Assembly (NCBI GenBank): GCA_910578715.1
Contig: CAJTRL010000070.1
Location: forward strand, 1 to 18,578
Source: an uncultured Lachnospiraceae bacterium
GTDB lineage: Bacteria > Bacillota > Clostridia > Lachnospirales > Lachnospiraceae
DNA: 18,578 nt
Direction of reading: 5' to 3'
The notes under the pieces are model-generated. The model saw nothing but the letters and a program-made list of their open reading frames with translations. It ran no database searches and was not told the DNA's origin. Positions 5,953 to 14,169 of the stretch are shown piece after piece; position 1 is the stretch's first letter; each line of letters begins with the position of its first letter. Made by a program: the position numbers and the translations under genes.

Positions 5953-7164
5953 TTACGTTTTCTCTTCTTCCCGAATCTCCCGCTGATATTCCTCTTTGAT
6001 TTCCTCTTCGTATTCCGTCACGATTTCCGTATCTTCCTGATGCAGCCGCCTAAACCGGTTAAAGCCGGCAACCAGAATTTTCACGCTTTCTTTCGTCGTG
6101 TCAAACACGCCCTCTTCATACAGATTTATCAGAATAATGCCAATCGGCAAGGCCAGTATCATGCCCATCACGCCCGCCGCATGATAGCCGATATACAACA
6201 GGAACAGCGTGGGAATCGGCTCTATGCCAATGGAATCCCCGACGATTTTGGGCTGTATGAGCTGTCTTACGATTTGTCCGATACACCAGATAATCAGCAG
6301 GCCGATTGCCCGCTTGTATTCGCCGCTTAAAATTTCAATGACCGCCCACGGAAGCATGACCGTTCCCGCACCGAATACCGGCAGAAGGTCGATAAAAGCG
6401 ATTCCGAAAGCAATAAGAAAGGCATAATTGATGTTTAATATCAGGAGCCCGATAAAAATCAGGATATAAATCCAGACTTCAATTTTCAGCTGTGCCTTGA
6501 AATAGCCGCCGACAGCATTCCGAAAGCTCCGCTGAATCAGGTCGCATCGGTAATAAATGGATTCCGGCATATATTTCTTCACAAAATCTGCCAGATAGGT
6601 CTTTTCCGCCACGAAAAAATAAGAGGACAGCAGCGTCATAATCACCGCCATGAAAACATCTGGGAGCCGTTTGGCAAAATTCCCGACCGCCGTAAAGGTC
6701 GGCGTGCTGATATTGCCGACAAATTCCGAAAACCAGCTTCCAATCCCGCTCCAGAAATCCATCAGCTGTTCCTGCAAATCCGCCGGAAGCCGTCTGACCA
6801 GACCTTCCAGATTGGCGCCGATTTGAACGAACTCCGCCTCAATATTGGCCCAGATTACCGGCAGTTCATTGATAAAGCTGACCGTTTCCCGCACCAGTTT
6901 GACGCCCACGCCGTATACCAGCAGAATGACCGCGGCGATTACGGCGATAATTACAAAGGCCGAGACCGCCTTCCGGCGGATTTTCAGCTTTTCTTCCAGA
7001 AATCTGACAAGCGGCGCCGCAATCAGCGAAATAACCCAGCCGATGATAAATGGCATGAAAAAACCGATACATTTTGGCAGGACAAAAATACACAGAAGCA
7101 ATATGACCAGCGCGGTCAATATATTCAAAATTGATTTTACATAAGTTACCGATTCCCTTTTCAC
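5953..7164 (-). CDS. AI-2E family transporter, YtvI-like sporulation membrane protein
   Basis: This protein of about 403 aa has about eight membrane segments in the AI-2E/PerM-type arrangement. A hydrophobic N-terminal half is followed by a long soluble loop with ELPVIWANIE and PADLQEQLMDF. The conserved C-terminal half contains IAFIDLLPVFGAGTVMLPWAV and QPKIVGDSIGIEPIPTLFLL. The latter resembles YtvI of Bacillus, a sporulation-associated membrane protein. The substrate is unknown. The GTG at 7164 is chosen because AGAGGAG lies 7 nt upstream. The in-frame ATG at 7194 has no Shine-Dalgarno, and its ten extra residues look non-homologous. The C-terminus is acidic and probably cytoplasmic. It follows engB by 115 bp without a clear terminator and is followed by the 154-bp palindrome, which could end transcription. 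Confidence 0.85.
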   Translation of the reverse strand: MKRESVTYVKSILNILTALVILLLCIFVLPKCIGFFMPFIIGWVISLIAAPLVRFLEEKLKIRRKAVSAFVIIAVIAAVILLVYGVGVKLVRETVSFINELPVIWANIEAEFVQIGANLEGLVRRLPADLQEQLMDFWSGIGSWFSEFVGNISTPTFTAVGNFAKRLPDVFMAVIMTLLSSYFFVAEKTYLADFVKKYMPESIYYRCDLIQRSFRNAVGGYFKAQLKIEVWIYILIFIGLLILNINYAFLIAFGIAFIDLLPVFGAGTVMLPWAVIEILSGEYKRAIGLLIIWCIGQIVRQLIQPKIVGDSIGIEPIPTLFLLYIGYHAAGVMGMILALPIGIILINLYEEGVFDTTKESVKILVAGFNRFRRLHQEDTEIVTEYEEEIKEEYQREIREEEKT

Positions 7165-7279
7165 CCTTACACTCCTCTGCGGCGTGCACTTCATTTTCAG
7201 TCTTACGCCCTCTGCCCGCTCCCACGGACATTTTTACACGATTTTCCTGGCAGCATACCGTCCGGCAGAAATTTTAATA

Positions 7280-7870
7280 TTATTGGTTTTCCAGCATACT
7301 GTCCAGCAGTTCGTAAATTTCTTCTCTCCCCTGTTTTGTCAGGGAAGAATACGGAATCAGTATCGTATCGCTTTCCGCCCGCAGCGTATCGCGTATCAGC
7401 TTCGCCTGTTTTGCGACCTGGCTCCGTTTGATTTTGTCCAGTTTGGTCGCAATCAGCACCGGCTTATAGCCTCTCGACACAATCCAGTCGTACATGATGC
7501 AGTCGTTCTCCGAAGGCGCATGCCGGATGTCTATCAGCAGAAAAACCGCCTTAATTTGTCTGGACTGGTGCAGATAGTCCTCAATCAGTTTTCCCCACTG
7601 TGCCTTGACATTTACGTTGGCTGTCGCATACCCATAGCCCGGCAGGTCCACGAAATACATCTGGTCGTTGATATTGTAATAATTAATCGTCTGCGTTTTG
7701 CCCGGCTTCGAGCTCGTCCGCGCCAGCGCCTTCCGGTTCATCAGACCGTTTATCAGCGACGATTTTCCCACGTTACTCTTGCCCGCAAAGGCAAATTCCG
7801 CAAGCCGGTTTTCCGGCAGCTTGCTGGTAATGCCGCAGACTTTTTCCAGATTTACACTTTTAATTACCAT
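7280..7870 (-). CDS. engB: Ribosome biogenesis GTPase EngB/YsxC
   Basis: A 196-aa GTPase of the YihA/YsxC family, which binds the 50S subunit and is needed late in its assembly. The G motifs are complete: G1 GKSNVGKS (30-37), the switch segment TSSKPGKTQ (52-60), G3 DLPGYG (75-80), G4 TKLDK (142-146) and a G5-like SSLTKQG (175-181). Length is normal. The ATG at 7870 is preceded by AAAGGAG, but with a 13-nt spacer, longer than the neighbours', so initiation may be modest. It lies 55 bp after lon, an adjacency also known from Bacillus (lonA-ysxC), and is probably cotranscribed with it. Confidence 0.95.
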   Translation of the reverse strand: MVIKSVNLEKVCGITSKLPENRLAEFAFAGKSNVGKSSLINGLMNRKALARTSSKPGKTQTINYYNINDQMYFVDLPGYGYATANVNVKAQWGKLIEDYLHQSRQIKAVFLLIDIRHAPSENDCIMYDWIVSRGYKPVLIATKLDKIKRSQVAKQAKLIRDTLRAESDTILIPYSSLTKQGREEIYELLDSMLENQ

Positions 7871-7925
7871 TGTTGTAACCGTACTCCTTTCTCAACGTGC
7901 GAATTTGTGCCGCGCAGACAGCGTT

Positions 7926-10298
7926 TTACTTACAAAAAGCATACCGGACGACATCTTCCATCGTTTCCACATAATATATATGGAGTCCTTTCTTGATTTC
8001 CCCCGCTATTTCTCCAATATCCTTTTCGTTCTTCTTCGGCACAAGCACCGTCTCGATGCCCGCCGTTTTCGCGGCGAGAATCTTTTCTTTCAGGCCGCCC
8101 ACCGGAAGCACCCGGCCGCGCAGCGTAATTTCTCCGGTCATCGCCACTTTTGAATATACCGGCGTGTCCGTTACGAGAGAAAGGATTGCCGCCGCCATCG
8201 TAATGCCCGCGGAAGGACCGTCCTTCGGCACGGCTCCTTCCGGAATGTGAAGATGAAAATCGTTTTCCTTAAAGGTCTCTTCCGCCACCTGATACTTCGG
8301 GCTGACAGAACGCACATAGCTCATGGCAATCAGCGCGGACTCCCGCATGACATCGCCCATTTGACCAGTTAAGTCAATATCACCCTTTCCCGGCATCTTG
8401 TTGACTTCTATCTGCAATGTTTCGCCGCCCACGCTGGTCCAGGCCAGCCCTCTGACGACGCCGACCTCATCCCGCTCGTTCGCTTTCATGCTGTCGTACT
8501 TCGGCTTTCCGAGATAATGCGTCAGATTGCCTGAAGTCACTCTGATGCTTTTCTTTTTCTTCTGCAGAATCTCGCGCGCGGATTTACGGCATATCTCTCC
8601 GATTCTCCGCTCGAGGCCTCGGACGCCCGCCTCTCTTGTATAAGAATTTATCATTTCCCGCAAAGCGCCGTCTGTAATCTGCAATACCGATTCGGTCAAT
8701 CCGTTTTTATTATACTGCTTCCGAATCAAATGTTCTTTGGCGATGTGAAATTTCTCGTTCGCCGTATAGCTGTTTACTTCGATGATTTCCATCCGGTCGA
8801 GCAGCGGTCTCGGAATCGAATCCGTAGAATTGGCGGTAGCGATAAACAATACTTCCGACAAATCGAGCGGAATCTCCACATAATGGTCCCGGAAATGGCT
8901 GTTCTGCTCGCTGTCCAGCACTTCCAGCAGCGCGGAAGAGGTATCTCCCTTATAATCGCTGCTGACTTTGTCGATTTCATCCAGCAGCATCAGCGGGTTT
9001 TTGACGCCCGCCTGGCGCAGTCCCGCCGCAATTCTTCCCGGCATCGCGCCCACATAAGTCTTGCGGTGTCCCCTGATTTCCGCTTCGTCTCTGACGCCGC
9101 CCAGACAAATTCGCACATATTTCTTATGTAAAGCCTCTGCAATGCTTTTGGCAATGGACGTTTTCCCGGTGCCTGGCGGTCCCACCAGACAGATAATCGG
9201 GCTTTCGCCCTTTTTCGTCATAACGCGGACGGCAAGGAACTCCAGCACCCGCTCCTTCACCTTTTCCAGCCCGTAATGCTGTTCTTCCAGAATCTGCTCC
9301 GCCCTGTCAAGGTCGAGACTGTCTCTGGATTCCTTATCCCAGGGAAGCTCCAGCAGCGTTTCCAGATAGGCGCGCTCCACCGCGCTTTCCGAGCTGCTTC
9401 CTGACACGCTTTTAAATCTGGAAATCTCTTTACGGATTTTATCCTTTACTTCCTTGTTTGCTTTCAGCTTTTCCAAAGCAGCTTCAAACTGTTCCACATC
9501 GGAAAAGGTATTATCCTCTCCCAGCTCTTTCCTGATATAACGAAGCTGTTCCCGCAGCACATATTCCTTCTGGTTCTGGTCAAGTCTCTTTTTGACCTGT
9601 ACGGCCAGCCGGTTCTTAACCTGGGCAATCTCCACTTCCTCCGCCAGAATACCGGTCATCACTTCGAACCGCTCCTGTAAAAACACCGCGCCGAGCACCT
9701 GTTGTTTCCTTTGAAATGTCAGCGGAATATTTATCGCAATCTGGTCAAGCAGATGACCCAAGTCATTGCCCTCTTCCACCTGTCTGCTGATGGTTCCTCC
9801 AATTTTGGAGAAACATGCCGTATACCTGGCAAATTCCTCTTTCAGGGTGCGCAGCATCGCTTCTTTTTCGATTTCATCCAGCGCTTCCCTGTCCTCTTCC
9901 AGTGGAATGACCCGTGCGGTCAAAAAATCCGTTTCTTCCGAAAAAGCAATAAGTTTCGCTCTGGAAATTCCTTCTATCAAAACTCTAATCATAGAGCCCT
10001 GCAGTTTTGTCACCTGTTTGACCATGACAATTGTGCCGACCGGATAGAGCTGTTCGATATCCGGCTCTTCTTCTAGCAGTTCTTTCTGCGTTACGACAAA
10101 AAGCCGCTGGCTCCCCATCATAGCCGCCTCTATGGCAAGCGCGGACTTCTCCCTGCTCAAATCGAAATGAATAATCATATCGGGAAAAACAGTCAGTCCC
10201 CGCAAAGTCACAGCCGGCATTACCTGAAAATTTTCGGCCAGCCGTCCGGCTTCGCCCGCTTCCGGCATGTCGGTCTTCTCTATACTCAATTCTTCCAT
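7926..10298 (-). CDS. lon: ATP-dependent protease Lon (LonA)
   Basis: This 790-aa LonA is a cytoplasmic ATP-dependent serine protease that degrades misfolded and regulatory proteins. An N-terminal substrate-recognition domain starts at about 27 (PAVTLRGLTVFPDM). A coiled-coil middle region with the RYIRKELGED stretch follows. The AAA+ domain has Walker A GPPGTGKT (373-380) and Walker B LLDEID (438-443). The C-terminal protease has the Ser696-Lys737 dyad in KDGPSAG and GGLKEK. The start at ATG 10298 is chosen for GGAGG at 5 nt spacing. An upstream extension from a TTG at 10367 has no Shine-Dalgarno and adds unlike sequence. A weak terminator lies between clpX and lon, so lon may also have its own promoter, but no convincing one was found in the 147-bp gap. 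Confidence 0.96.
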   Translation of the reverse strand: MEELSIEKTDMPEAGEAGRLAENFQVMPAVTLRGLTVFPDMIIHFDLSREKSALAIEAAMMGSQRLFVVTQKELLEEEPDIEQLYPVGTIVMVKQVTKLQGSMIRVLIEGISRAKLIAFSEETDFLTARVIPLEEDREALDEIEKEAMLRTLKEEFARYTACFSKIGGTISRQVEEGNDLGHLLDQIAINIPLTFQRKQQVLGAVFLQERFEVMTGILAEEVEIAQVKNRLAVQVKKRLDQNQKEYVLREQLRYIRKELGEDNTFSDVEQFEAALEKLKANKEVKDKIRKEISRFKSVSGSSSESAVERAYLETLLELPWDKESRDSLDLDRAEQILEEQHYGLEKVKERVLEFLAVRVMTKKGESPIICLVGPPGTGKTSIAKSIAEALHKKYVRICLGGVRDEAEIRGHRKTYVGAMPGRIAAGLRQAGVKNPLMLLDEIDKVSSDYKGDTSSALLEVLDSEQNSHFRDHYVEIPLDLSEVLFIATANSTDSIPRPLLDRMEIIEVNSYTANEKFHIAKEHLIRKQYNKNGLTESVLQITDGALREMINSYTREAGVRGLERRIGEICRKSAREILQKKKKSIRVTSGNLTHYLGKPKYDSMKANERDEVGVVRGLAWTSVGGETLQIEVNKMPGKGDIDLTGQMGDVMRESALIAMSYVRSVSPKYQVAEETFKENDFHLHIPEGAVPKDGPSAGITMAAAILSLVTDTPVYSKVAMTGEITLRGRVLPVGGLKEKILAAKTAGIETVLVPKKNEKDIGEIAGEIKKGLHIYYVETMEDVVRYAFCK

Positions 10299-10395
10299 TC
10301 CTGCCTCCACCTGCCTGTTCTGCTTCAGCCTTCCCCCATTCTGCCGCACGGACGGCATTTTAATCAATGGGTACTTTGTCTATATTTGATGACAC

Positions 10396-10415
10396 AAAAC
10401 GCCGCCCTGACGGCG
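10396..10415 (-). terminator. Weak terminator after clpX
   Basis: On the minus strand CGCCG (10415-10411) and CGGCG (10404-10400) form a 5-bp GC stem with a 6-nt loop, directly followed by TTTTG (10399-10395). It lies 30 bp past the clpX stop. The stem is short, so partial read-through into lon is likely. Confidence 0.5.
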
Positions 10416-10445
10416 ACGTTTCTTTATACGCTTTTTACAGCTGTT

Positions 10446-11702
10446 TCACTCAGCCTGCAATAATCTGTTCCGGTAATGCACAAGAGGCTGCTCTTTCCCT
10501 TCTACCGCTTCCTTCGTAATGACACATTCAGAGATGTTATCATCCGATGGAATTTCGTACATGACATCCATCATGACATCTTCCATCACGGAACGAAGGC
10601 CTCTCGCTCCGGTTTTTCTTTCAAAAGCAAGATTTGCTATCGCTTCAACCGCTTCTTCTTCTACTTTCAGGTTGACTTCGTCAAACTCAAACAGCTTTTT
10701 GTACTGCTTTATCAAAGCGTTTTTTGGCTCTTTGAGGATTCGGATAAGCGCCTCCTTATCCAGCCCTTCCAGCGTGACCGTAATCGGCACACGTCCGATG
10801 AACTCCGGAATCAGACCGAATTTCATCAAATCCTGCGGCGCAACTTCTTTTAAAACCGCGCCGATATCCTTACTGTTTTTCTCCATAATCTTCGCGTTGA
10901 AGCCGATGGAATTTCTGTCCAGCCGCTCTTCCACAATCTTTTCCAGACCGTCGAATGCGCCGCCGCAGATAAACAGGATATTGGAAGTATCAATCTGAAT
11001 CAGTTCCTGATGTGGGTGTTTTCTTCCGCCCTGGGGAGGAACACTCGCAACCGTTCCTTCAATAATTTTCAGAAGCGCCTGTTGAACGCCTTCGCCGGAA
11101 ACATCCCTCGTAATGGAAACATTTTCACTCTTTTTCGTAATCTTATCGATTTCATCGATATAAATAATGCCCAGCTGCGCGCGTTCGATATCATAATCCG
11201 CCGCCTGAATCAGCTTTAGCAGAATGTTTTCCACATCTTCACCGACATACCCTGCTTCCGTAAGCGTCGTCGCATCCGCTATCGCAAAAGGTACGTTGAT
11301 GATTTTGGCAAGTGTCTGCGCCAGATAAGTCTTACCGGAACCGGTAGGCCCAATCATGATAATATTGCTTTTCTGCAGTTCCACACCGTCGTCATCCGGC
11401 GGCGCCGTCACTCTTTTATAATGATTGTACACGGAAACCGCAAGAACCTTCTTCGCCTCATCCTGGCCGATTACATAATCGTCCAGAAATTTCCGAATTT
11501 CAACCGGCTTTAACAGATTGATTTCTGTCTCCTCCGCCTCTGTCTCCTCTTCGTATTCCTCCTCGATGATATCCGCACAGATATCCACACATTCATCGCA
11601 AATATAAACATTTCCCGGCCCGGCTATCATTTTCCGGACCTGGTCCTGCGTCTTGTTACAAAAAGAACATCTTACCTTTTCGTCAGAATTTCTTCCTGCC
11701 AT
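10446..11702 (-). CDS. clpX: ATP-dependent Clp protease ATP-binding subunit ClpX
   Basis: A 418-aa ClpX unfoldase that feeds substrates to ClpP. The N-terminal zinc-binding domain has Cys12, Cys15, Cys35 and Cys38. The AAA+ module has Walker A GPTGSGKT (118-125), pore loop GYVGED (151-156), Walker B IIYIDEID (179-186), the ClpP-docking IGF loop (266-268) and a sensor-2 GARGLR. Length is normal. An acidic linker (about 47-62) separates the zinc domain from the ATPase. The ATG at 11702 gives the canonical MAGRN-type start. No strong Shine-Dalgarno is close: the nearest GAAAGG is 15 nt upstream, followed by an out-of-frame ATG at 11716. It lies 56 bp after clpP and is probably cotranscribed with it. 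Confidence 0.97.
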   Translation of the reverse strand: MAGRNSDEKVRCSFCNKTQDQVRKMIAGPGNVYICDECVDICADIIEEEYEEETEAEETEINLLKPVEIRKFLDDYVIGQDEAKKVLAVSVYNHYKRVTAPPDDDGVELQKSNIIMIGPTGSGKTYLAQTLAKIINVPFAIADATTLTEAGYVGEDVENILLKLIQAADYDIERAQLGIIYIDEIDKITKKSENVSITRDVSGEGVQQALLKIIEGTVASVPPQGGRKHPHQELIQIDTSNILFICGGAFDGLEKIVEERLDRNSIGFNAKIMEKNSKDIGAVLKEVAPQDLMKFGLIPEFIGRVPITVTLEGLDKEALIRILKEPKNALIKQYKKLFEFDEVNLKVEEEAVEAIANLAFERKTGARGLRSVMEDVMMDVMYEIPSDDNISECVITKEAVEGKEQPLVHYRNRLLQAE

Positions 11703-11758
11703 TTTATTAAAACCATGCCTTTCTTATTCTTTCCGGTATAACAGGCGCAAACTCCGTC

Positions 11759-12355
11759 TTACTCTGCAGCATCTTTGTGATTCGTTATAACACGGTCAAT
11801 CAGGCCGTATGCAAGAGCCTCTTCCGCAGACTTCCAGTTGTCGCGCTCCGTATCCGCCGCAATGACTTCATAATCCTGTCCCGTGTTCTCAGACAAAATT
11901 TTGTTCAGCTTTTCCTTTGTCTGCAAAATATGTTTGGCCGCGATTTCGATTTCCGTCGCCTGTCCCTGTGCCCCGCCGAGCGGCTGGTGAATCATAATTT
12001 CCGCATTCGGAAGCGCCATACGCTTTCCTTTAGCTCCTCCCGCAAGCAGAAATGCGCCCATGCTTGCCGCCATGCCGATGCACACCGTCGATACATCGCA
12101 TTTGATAAAGCGCATCGTATCATAAATTGCCATCCCCGCCGTAACGGAACCTCCCGGACTGTTAATATAAAGATGGATATCCTTCTCCGGGTCTTCGGAC
12201 TCCAAAAATAACATCTGCGCAACCACAAGGCTTGCCGTTGTCTCGTTCACTTCTTCTCCGAGGAAAATAATTCTTTCCTTCAAAAGTCTTGAATAAATAT
12301 CATAAGAGCGTTCCCCTTTCGAAGTCTGCTCGATGACATATGGTACCAATGCCAT
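11759..12355 (-). CDS. clpP: ATP-dependent Clp protease proteolytic subunit ClpP
   Basis: A 198-aa ClpP serine peptidase, which forms the tetradecameric chamber that works with ClpX. The catalytic triad is Ser98 (GMAASMG), His123 (MIHQP) and Asp172 (TERDNW), in exactly the usual positions. The N-terminus MALVPYVIEQT and the length match the family. The ATG at 12355 is chosen for its GGAGG (12363-12367) with a 7-nt spacer. The open frame extends 26 codons further, but these are not ClpP-like. It lies between tig and clpX, as in the widespread tig-clpP-clpX-lon order. Confidence 0.97.
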   Translation of the reverse strand: MALVPYVIEQTSKGERSYDIYSRLLKERIIFLGEEVNETTASLVVAQMLFLESEDPEKDIHLYINSPGGSVTAGMAIYDTMRFIKCDVSTVCIGMAASMGAFLLAGGAKGKRMALPNAEIMIHQPLGGAQGQATEIEIAAKHILQTKEKLNKILSENTGQDYEVIAADTERDNWKSAEEALAYGLIDRVITNHKDAAE

Positions 12356-12404
12356 AATGATTCCTCCATTTCTCATATAATGCCAAAACATCTGCTCTTT
12401 CAGC

Positions 12405-12410
12405 ATTATA
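12405..12410 (-). promoter_or_regulatory. Candidate -10 box for clpP
   Basis: TATAAT is present on the minus strand in the 114-bp tig-clpP gap, about 50 bp before the clpP start. The hexamer 17 bp upstream, GTGCAG, is a poor -35 box and there is no extended -10. clpP could therefore have its own promoter, but this is weak. No CtsR-type GGTCAAA direct repeat or CIRCE element was seen. Confidence 0.3.
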
Positions 12411-12469
12411 TAACGAATATACCGGCTCTGCACACGTCCGCTTCACATTTAAGAAAAACTTCATAGAAT

Positions 12470-13756
12470 TTATTTTTCTTTTGCATTTTCCGCAACAAAC
12501 TCTGCCGCTTTTCTTACCGCCAGGTCCTGTCTGATATTCTTCATTTCCTTTTCGCCGAGCATCTCTTTGACTTTCGCGGCATCCATCTGGTAAACTTCCG
12601 CCATCGTCTCTAATTCTTTCTCAAATTCCTCATCGGTTACTTCGATGTTCTCCGCCGCTGCAATCGCTTCCAGAACAAGTCTGGACTGAATACGTTTCTC
12701 CGCCTGAGGTTTTACGTTTTCAAGCATCTGCTGATAATTTGTACCCGTAAACTGGAAATACTGCTCCATGGAAAGCCCCTGCATCGTAATCCGCTGCGCA
12801 AACTCATCCACCATCTGCCGCTGCTGCGTTTCAACCATCGCTTCCGGAATATCCATTTCGGATAAATCAACGACAGCTTCCACGGCCTCACGCTCCTTAT
12901 TTTCTTTCGCTTCTTTTATCTTCTTTTCTTCCAAATTCTTCTTAACATCCTCTTTATACTCCGTCAGAGTTTCAAATTCGGACACTTCACTCGCAAACTC
13001 ATCATCCAGCTCCGGAAGCTCCTTTTCCTTGATTTCCTTCACGGTGCATTTAAAGACTGCTGCTTTTCCTTTCAGGTTGTCCGCATGATAGTCTTCCGGG
13101 AATGTAACGTTTACTTCCATTTCTTTGCCGATTTCCGCGCCGATTAACTGCTCTTCAAAACCGGGAATAAACGCGCCGGAACCGATTGTCAGCGGATAGT
13201 TTTCTCCTTTACCGCCTTCAAACGCCTCTCCGTCCACAAAGCCTTCGAAATCAATCACTGTCATATCGCCGTCTTTCACCGCTCTGTCCTCTACCGCAAT
13301 ATTTCTCGCGTTGTTTTCGCGCTCTTTCTCGATAACTTCATCCACCTCTTCATCCGTCACCGCGACATCTGCCTTCTCTACTTTAACGCCTTTGTATTTT
13401 CCTAATTTTACTTCCGGTTTCAATGCGACCTCAGCAGTAAAAATAAAAGGCTTTCCGGCTTCAATCTGCGTTACGTCAATTTTCGGAGAAGATACGATAT
13501 CCTCTTCGCACTCGTCCAGAGCCTTCTCGTATGCGTCCGGAATCAGGATATTGGCAGCATCTTCATAAAATACTTCTTTACCATACATTTTCTCTACCAT
13601 CTGACGGGGAACTTTTCCTTTCCGGAATCCGGGAATGCTGATTTTTCCTTTCTGCTTCTGATATGCGGACTCGATTGCCTTGTCCAGTTCGTCAGCGCCT
13701 ACCTCTATTGTAAGCCTCGCCATGTTCTTTTCCAATTTCTCTACCTGTAAACTCAT
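12470..13756 (-). CDS. tig: Trigger factor, ribosome-associated chaperone and prolyl isomerase
   Basis: A 428-aa trigger factor that binds near the ribosomal exit tunnel and folds nascent chains. The ribosome-binding signature GFRKGKVPR is at 43-51. The FKBP-type PPIase domain spans about 157-243 (VIDFEGFVDGEAFEGG, GSGAFIPGFE). The helical C-terminal arms are rich in Lys/Glu, with Met/Gln patches that bind substrate. Length is normal. The ATG at 13756 is chosen for MSLQVEKLEKN and AGGAGG with a 10-nt spacer; the frame is open to 13813 without a Shine-Dalgarno. It has its own extended -10 promoter and begins the protein quality-control block. Confidence 0.97.
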   Translation of the reverse strand: MSLQVEKLEKNMARLTIEVGADELDKAIESAYQKQKGKISIPGFRKGKVPRQMVEKMYGKEVFYEDAANILIPDAYEKALDECEEDIVSSPKIDVTQIEAGKPFIFTAEVALKPEVKLGKYKGVKVEKADVAVTDEEVDEVIEKERENNARNIAVEDRAVKDGDMTVIDFEGFVDGEAFEGGKGENYPLTIGSGAFIPGFEEQLIGAEIGKEMEVNVTFPEDYHADNLKGKAAVFKCTVKEIKEKELPELDDEFASEVSEFETLTEYKEDVKKNLEEKKIKEAKENKEREAVEAVVDLSEMDIPEAMVETQQRQMVDEFAQRITMQGLSMEQYFQFTGTNYQQMLENVKPQAEKRIQSRLVLEAIAAAENIEVTDEEFEKELETMAEVYQMDAAKVKEMLGEKEMKNIRQDLAVRKAAEFVAENAKEK

Positions 13757-13819
13757 AAATGGGTCTCCTCCTTCAATTACCGCTGCTTCTAACGCACATT
13801 TAGTCATAATCATTTAGCA

Positions 13820-13828
13820 ATTATAGCA
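13820..13828 (-). promoter_or_regulatory. Extended -10 promoter of tig
   Basis: TGCTATAAT on the minus strand is a perfect extended -10 (TGnTATAAT). No good -35 box is present, as is common for such promoters. The predicted start near 13813 gives a leader of about 57 nt to the tig ATG. Confidence 0.65.
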
Positions 13829-13845
13829 CAACCCTTCGGAAAATA

Positions 13846-14094
13846 CTAGCATTTCTTTCCATAAATCACTTTCGAGCTGATTCCCCGCAGCATTCCTATC
13901 TTCCCCGCCAGCGCGCTAATCTGTTCTTCCGGCGCGTCCATCACGATGCTGATGATATTCATCTGCTTTCTGCTATAAGGAATCCCCATTCTTCCAATAA
14001 TATATTCAGCATAGCCATGCAAAATTCTGTTCAGACGTTCGATTTCATCCGTATTCTCCACGATAATGCCGAGCAGCGCGACCCTTGTTTCCAT
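13846..14094 (-). CDS. TM1266-family putative iron-only hydrogenase system regulator (ACT-like)
   Basis: An 82-aa protein matching the small ACT/ferredoxin-like family named after Thermotoga TM1266. The typical pattern is all present: MxxRVALLGIIVEN, then LNRILHGYAEYIIGRMGIPY, then NIISIVMDAPEEQISALAGKIG and a C-terminal KVIYGK strand. Relatives usually sit near [FeFe]-hydrogenase maturation genes and are proposed regulators, but no biochemical role is firmly known to me. No hyd gene is in the window. The ATG at 14094 has AAAGG about 10 nt upstream. It lies 75 bp after the fused ABC gene with no visible terminator, so it is probably the last gene of that unit. Confidence 0.85.
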   Translation of the reverse strand: METRVALLGIIVENTDEIERLNRILHGYAEYIIGRMGIPYSRKQMNIISIVMDAPEEQISALAGKIGMLRGISSKVIYGKKC

Positions 14095-14169
14095 ATGTTA
14101 ATAACCTTTCCTTTCCCGCATCCCGCGATATCCTTTTTATCGGTTTTGTCCTGATTTCCAGGTAATTTT

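Noticed and set aside
12356..13845. CtsR or HrcA (CIRCE) operators controlling the clp genes
   Set aside because: No GGTCAAA tandem heptamers and no CIRCE inverted repeat were seen upstream of tig, clpP, clpX or lon.
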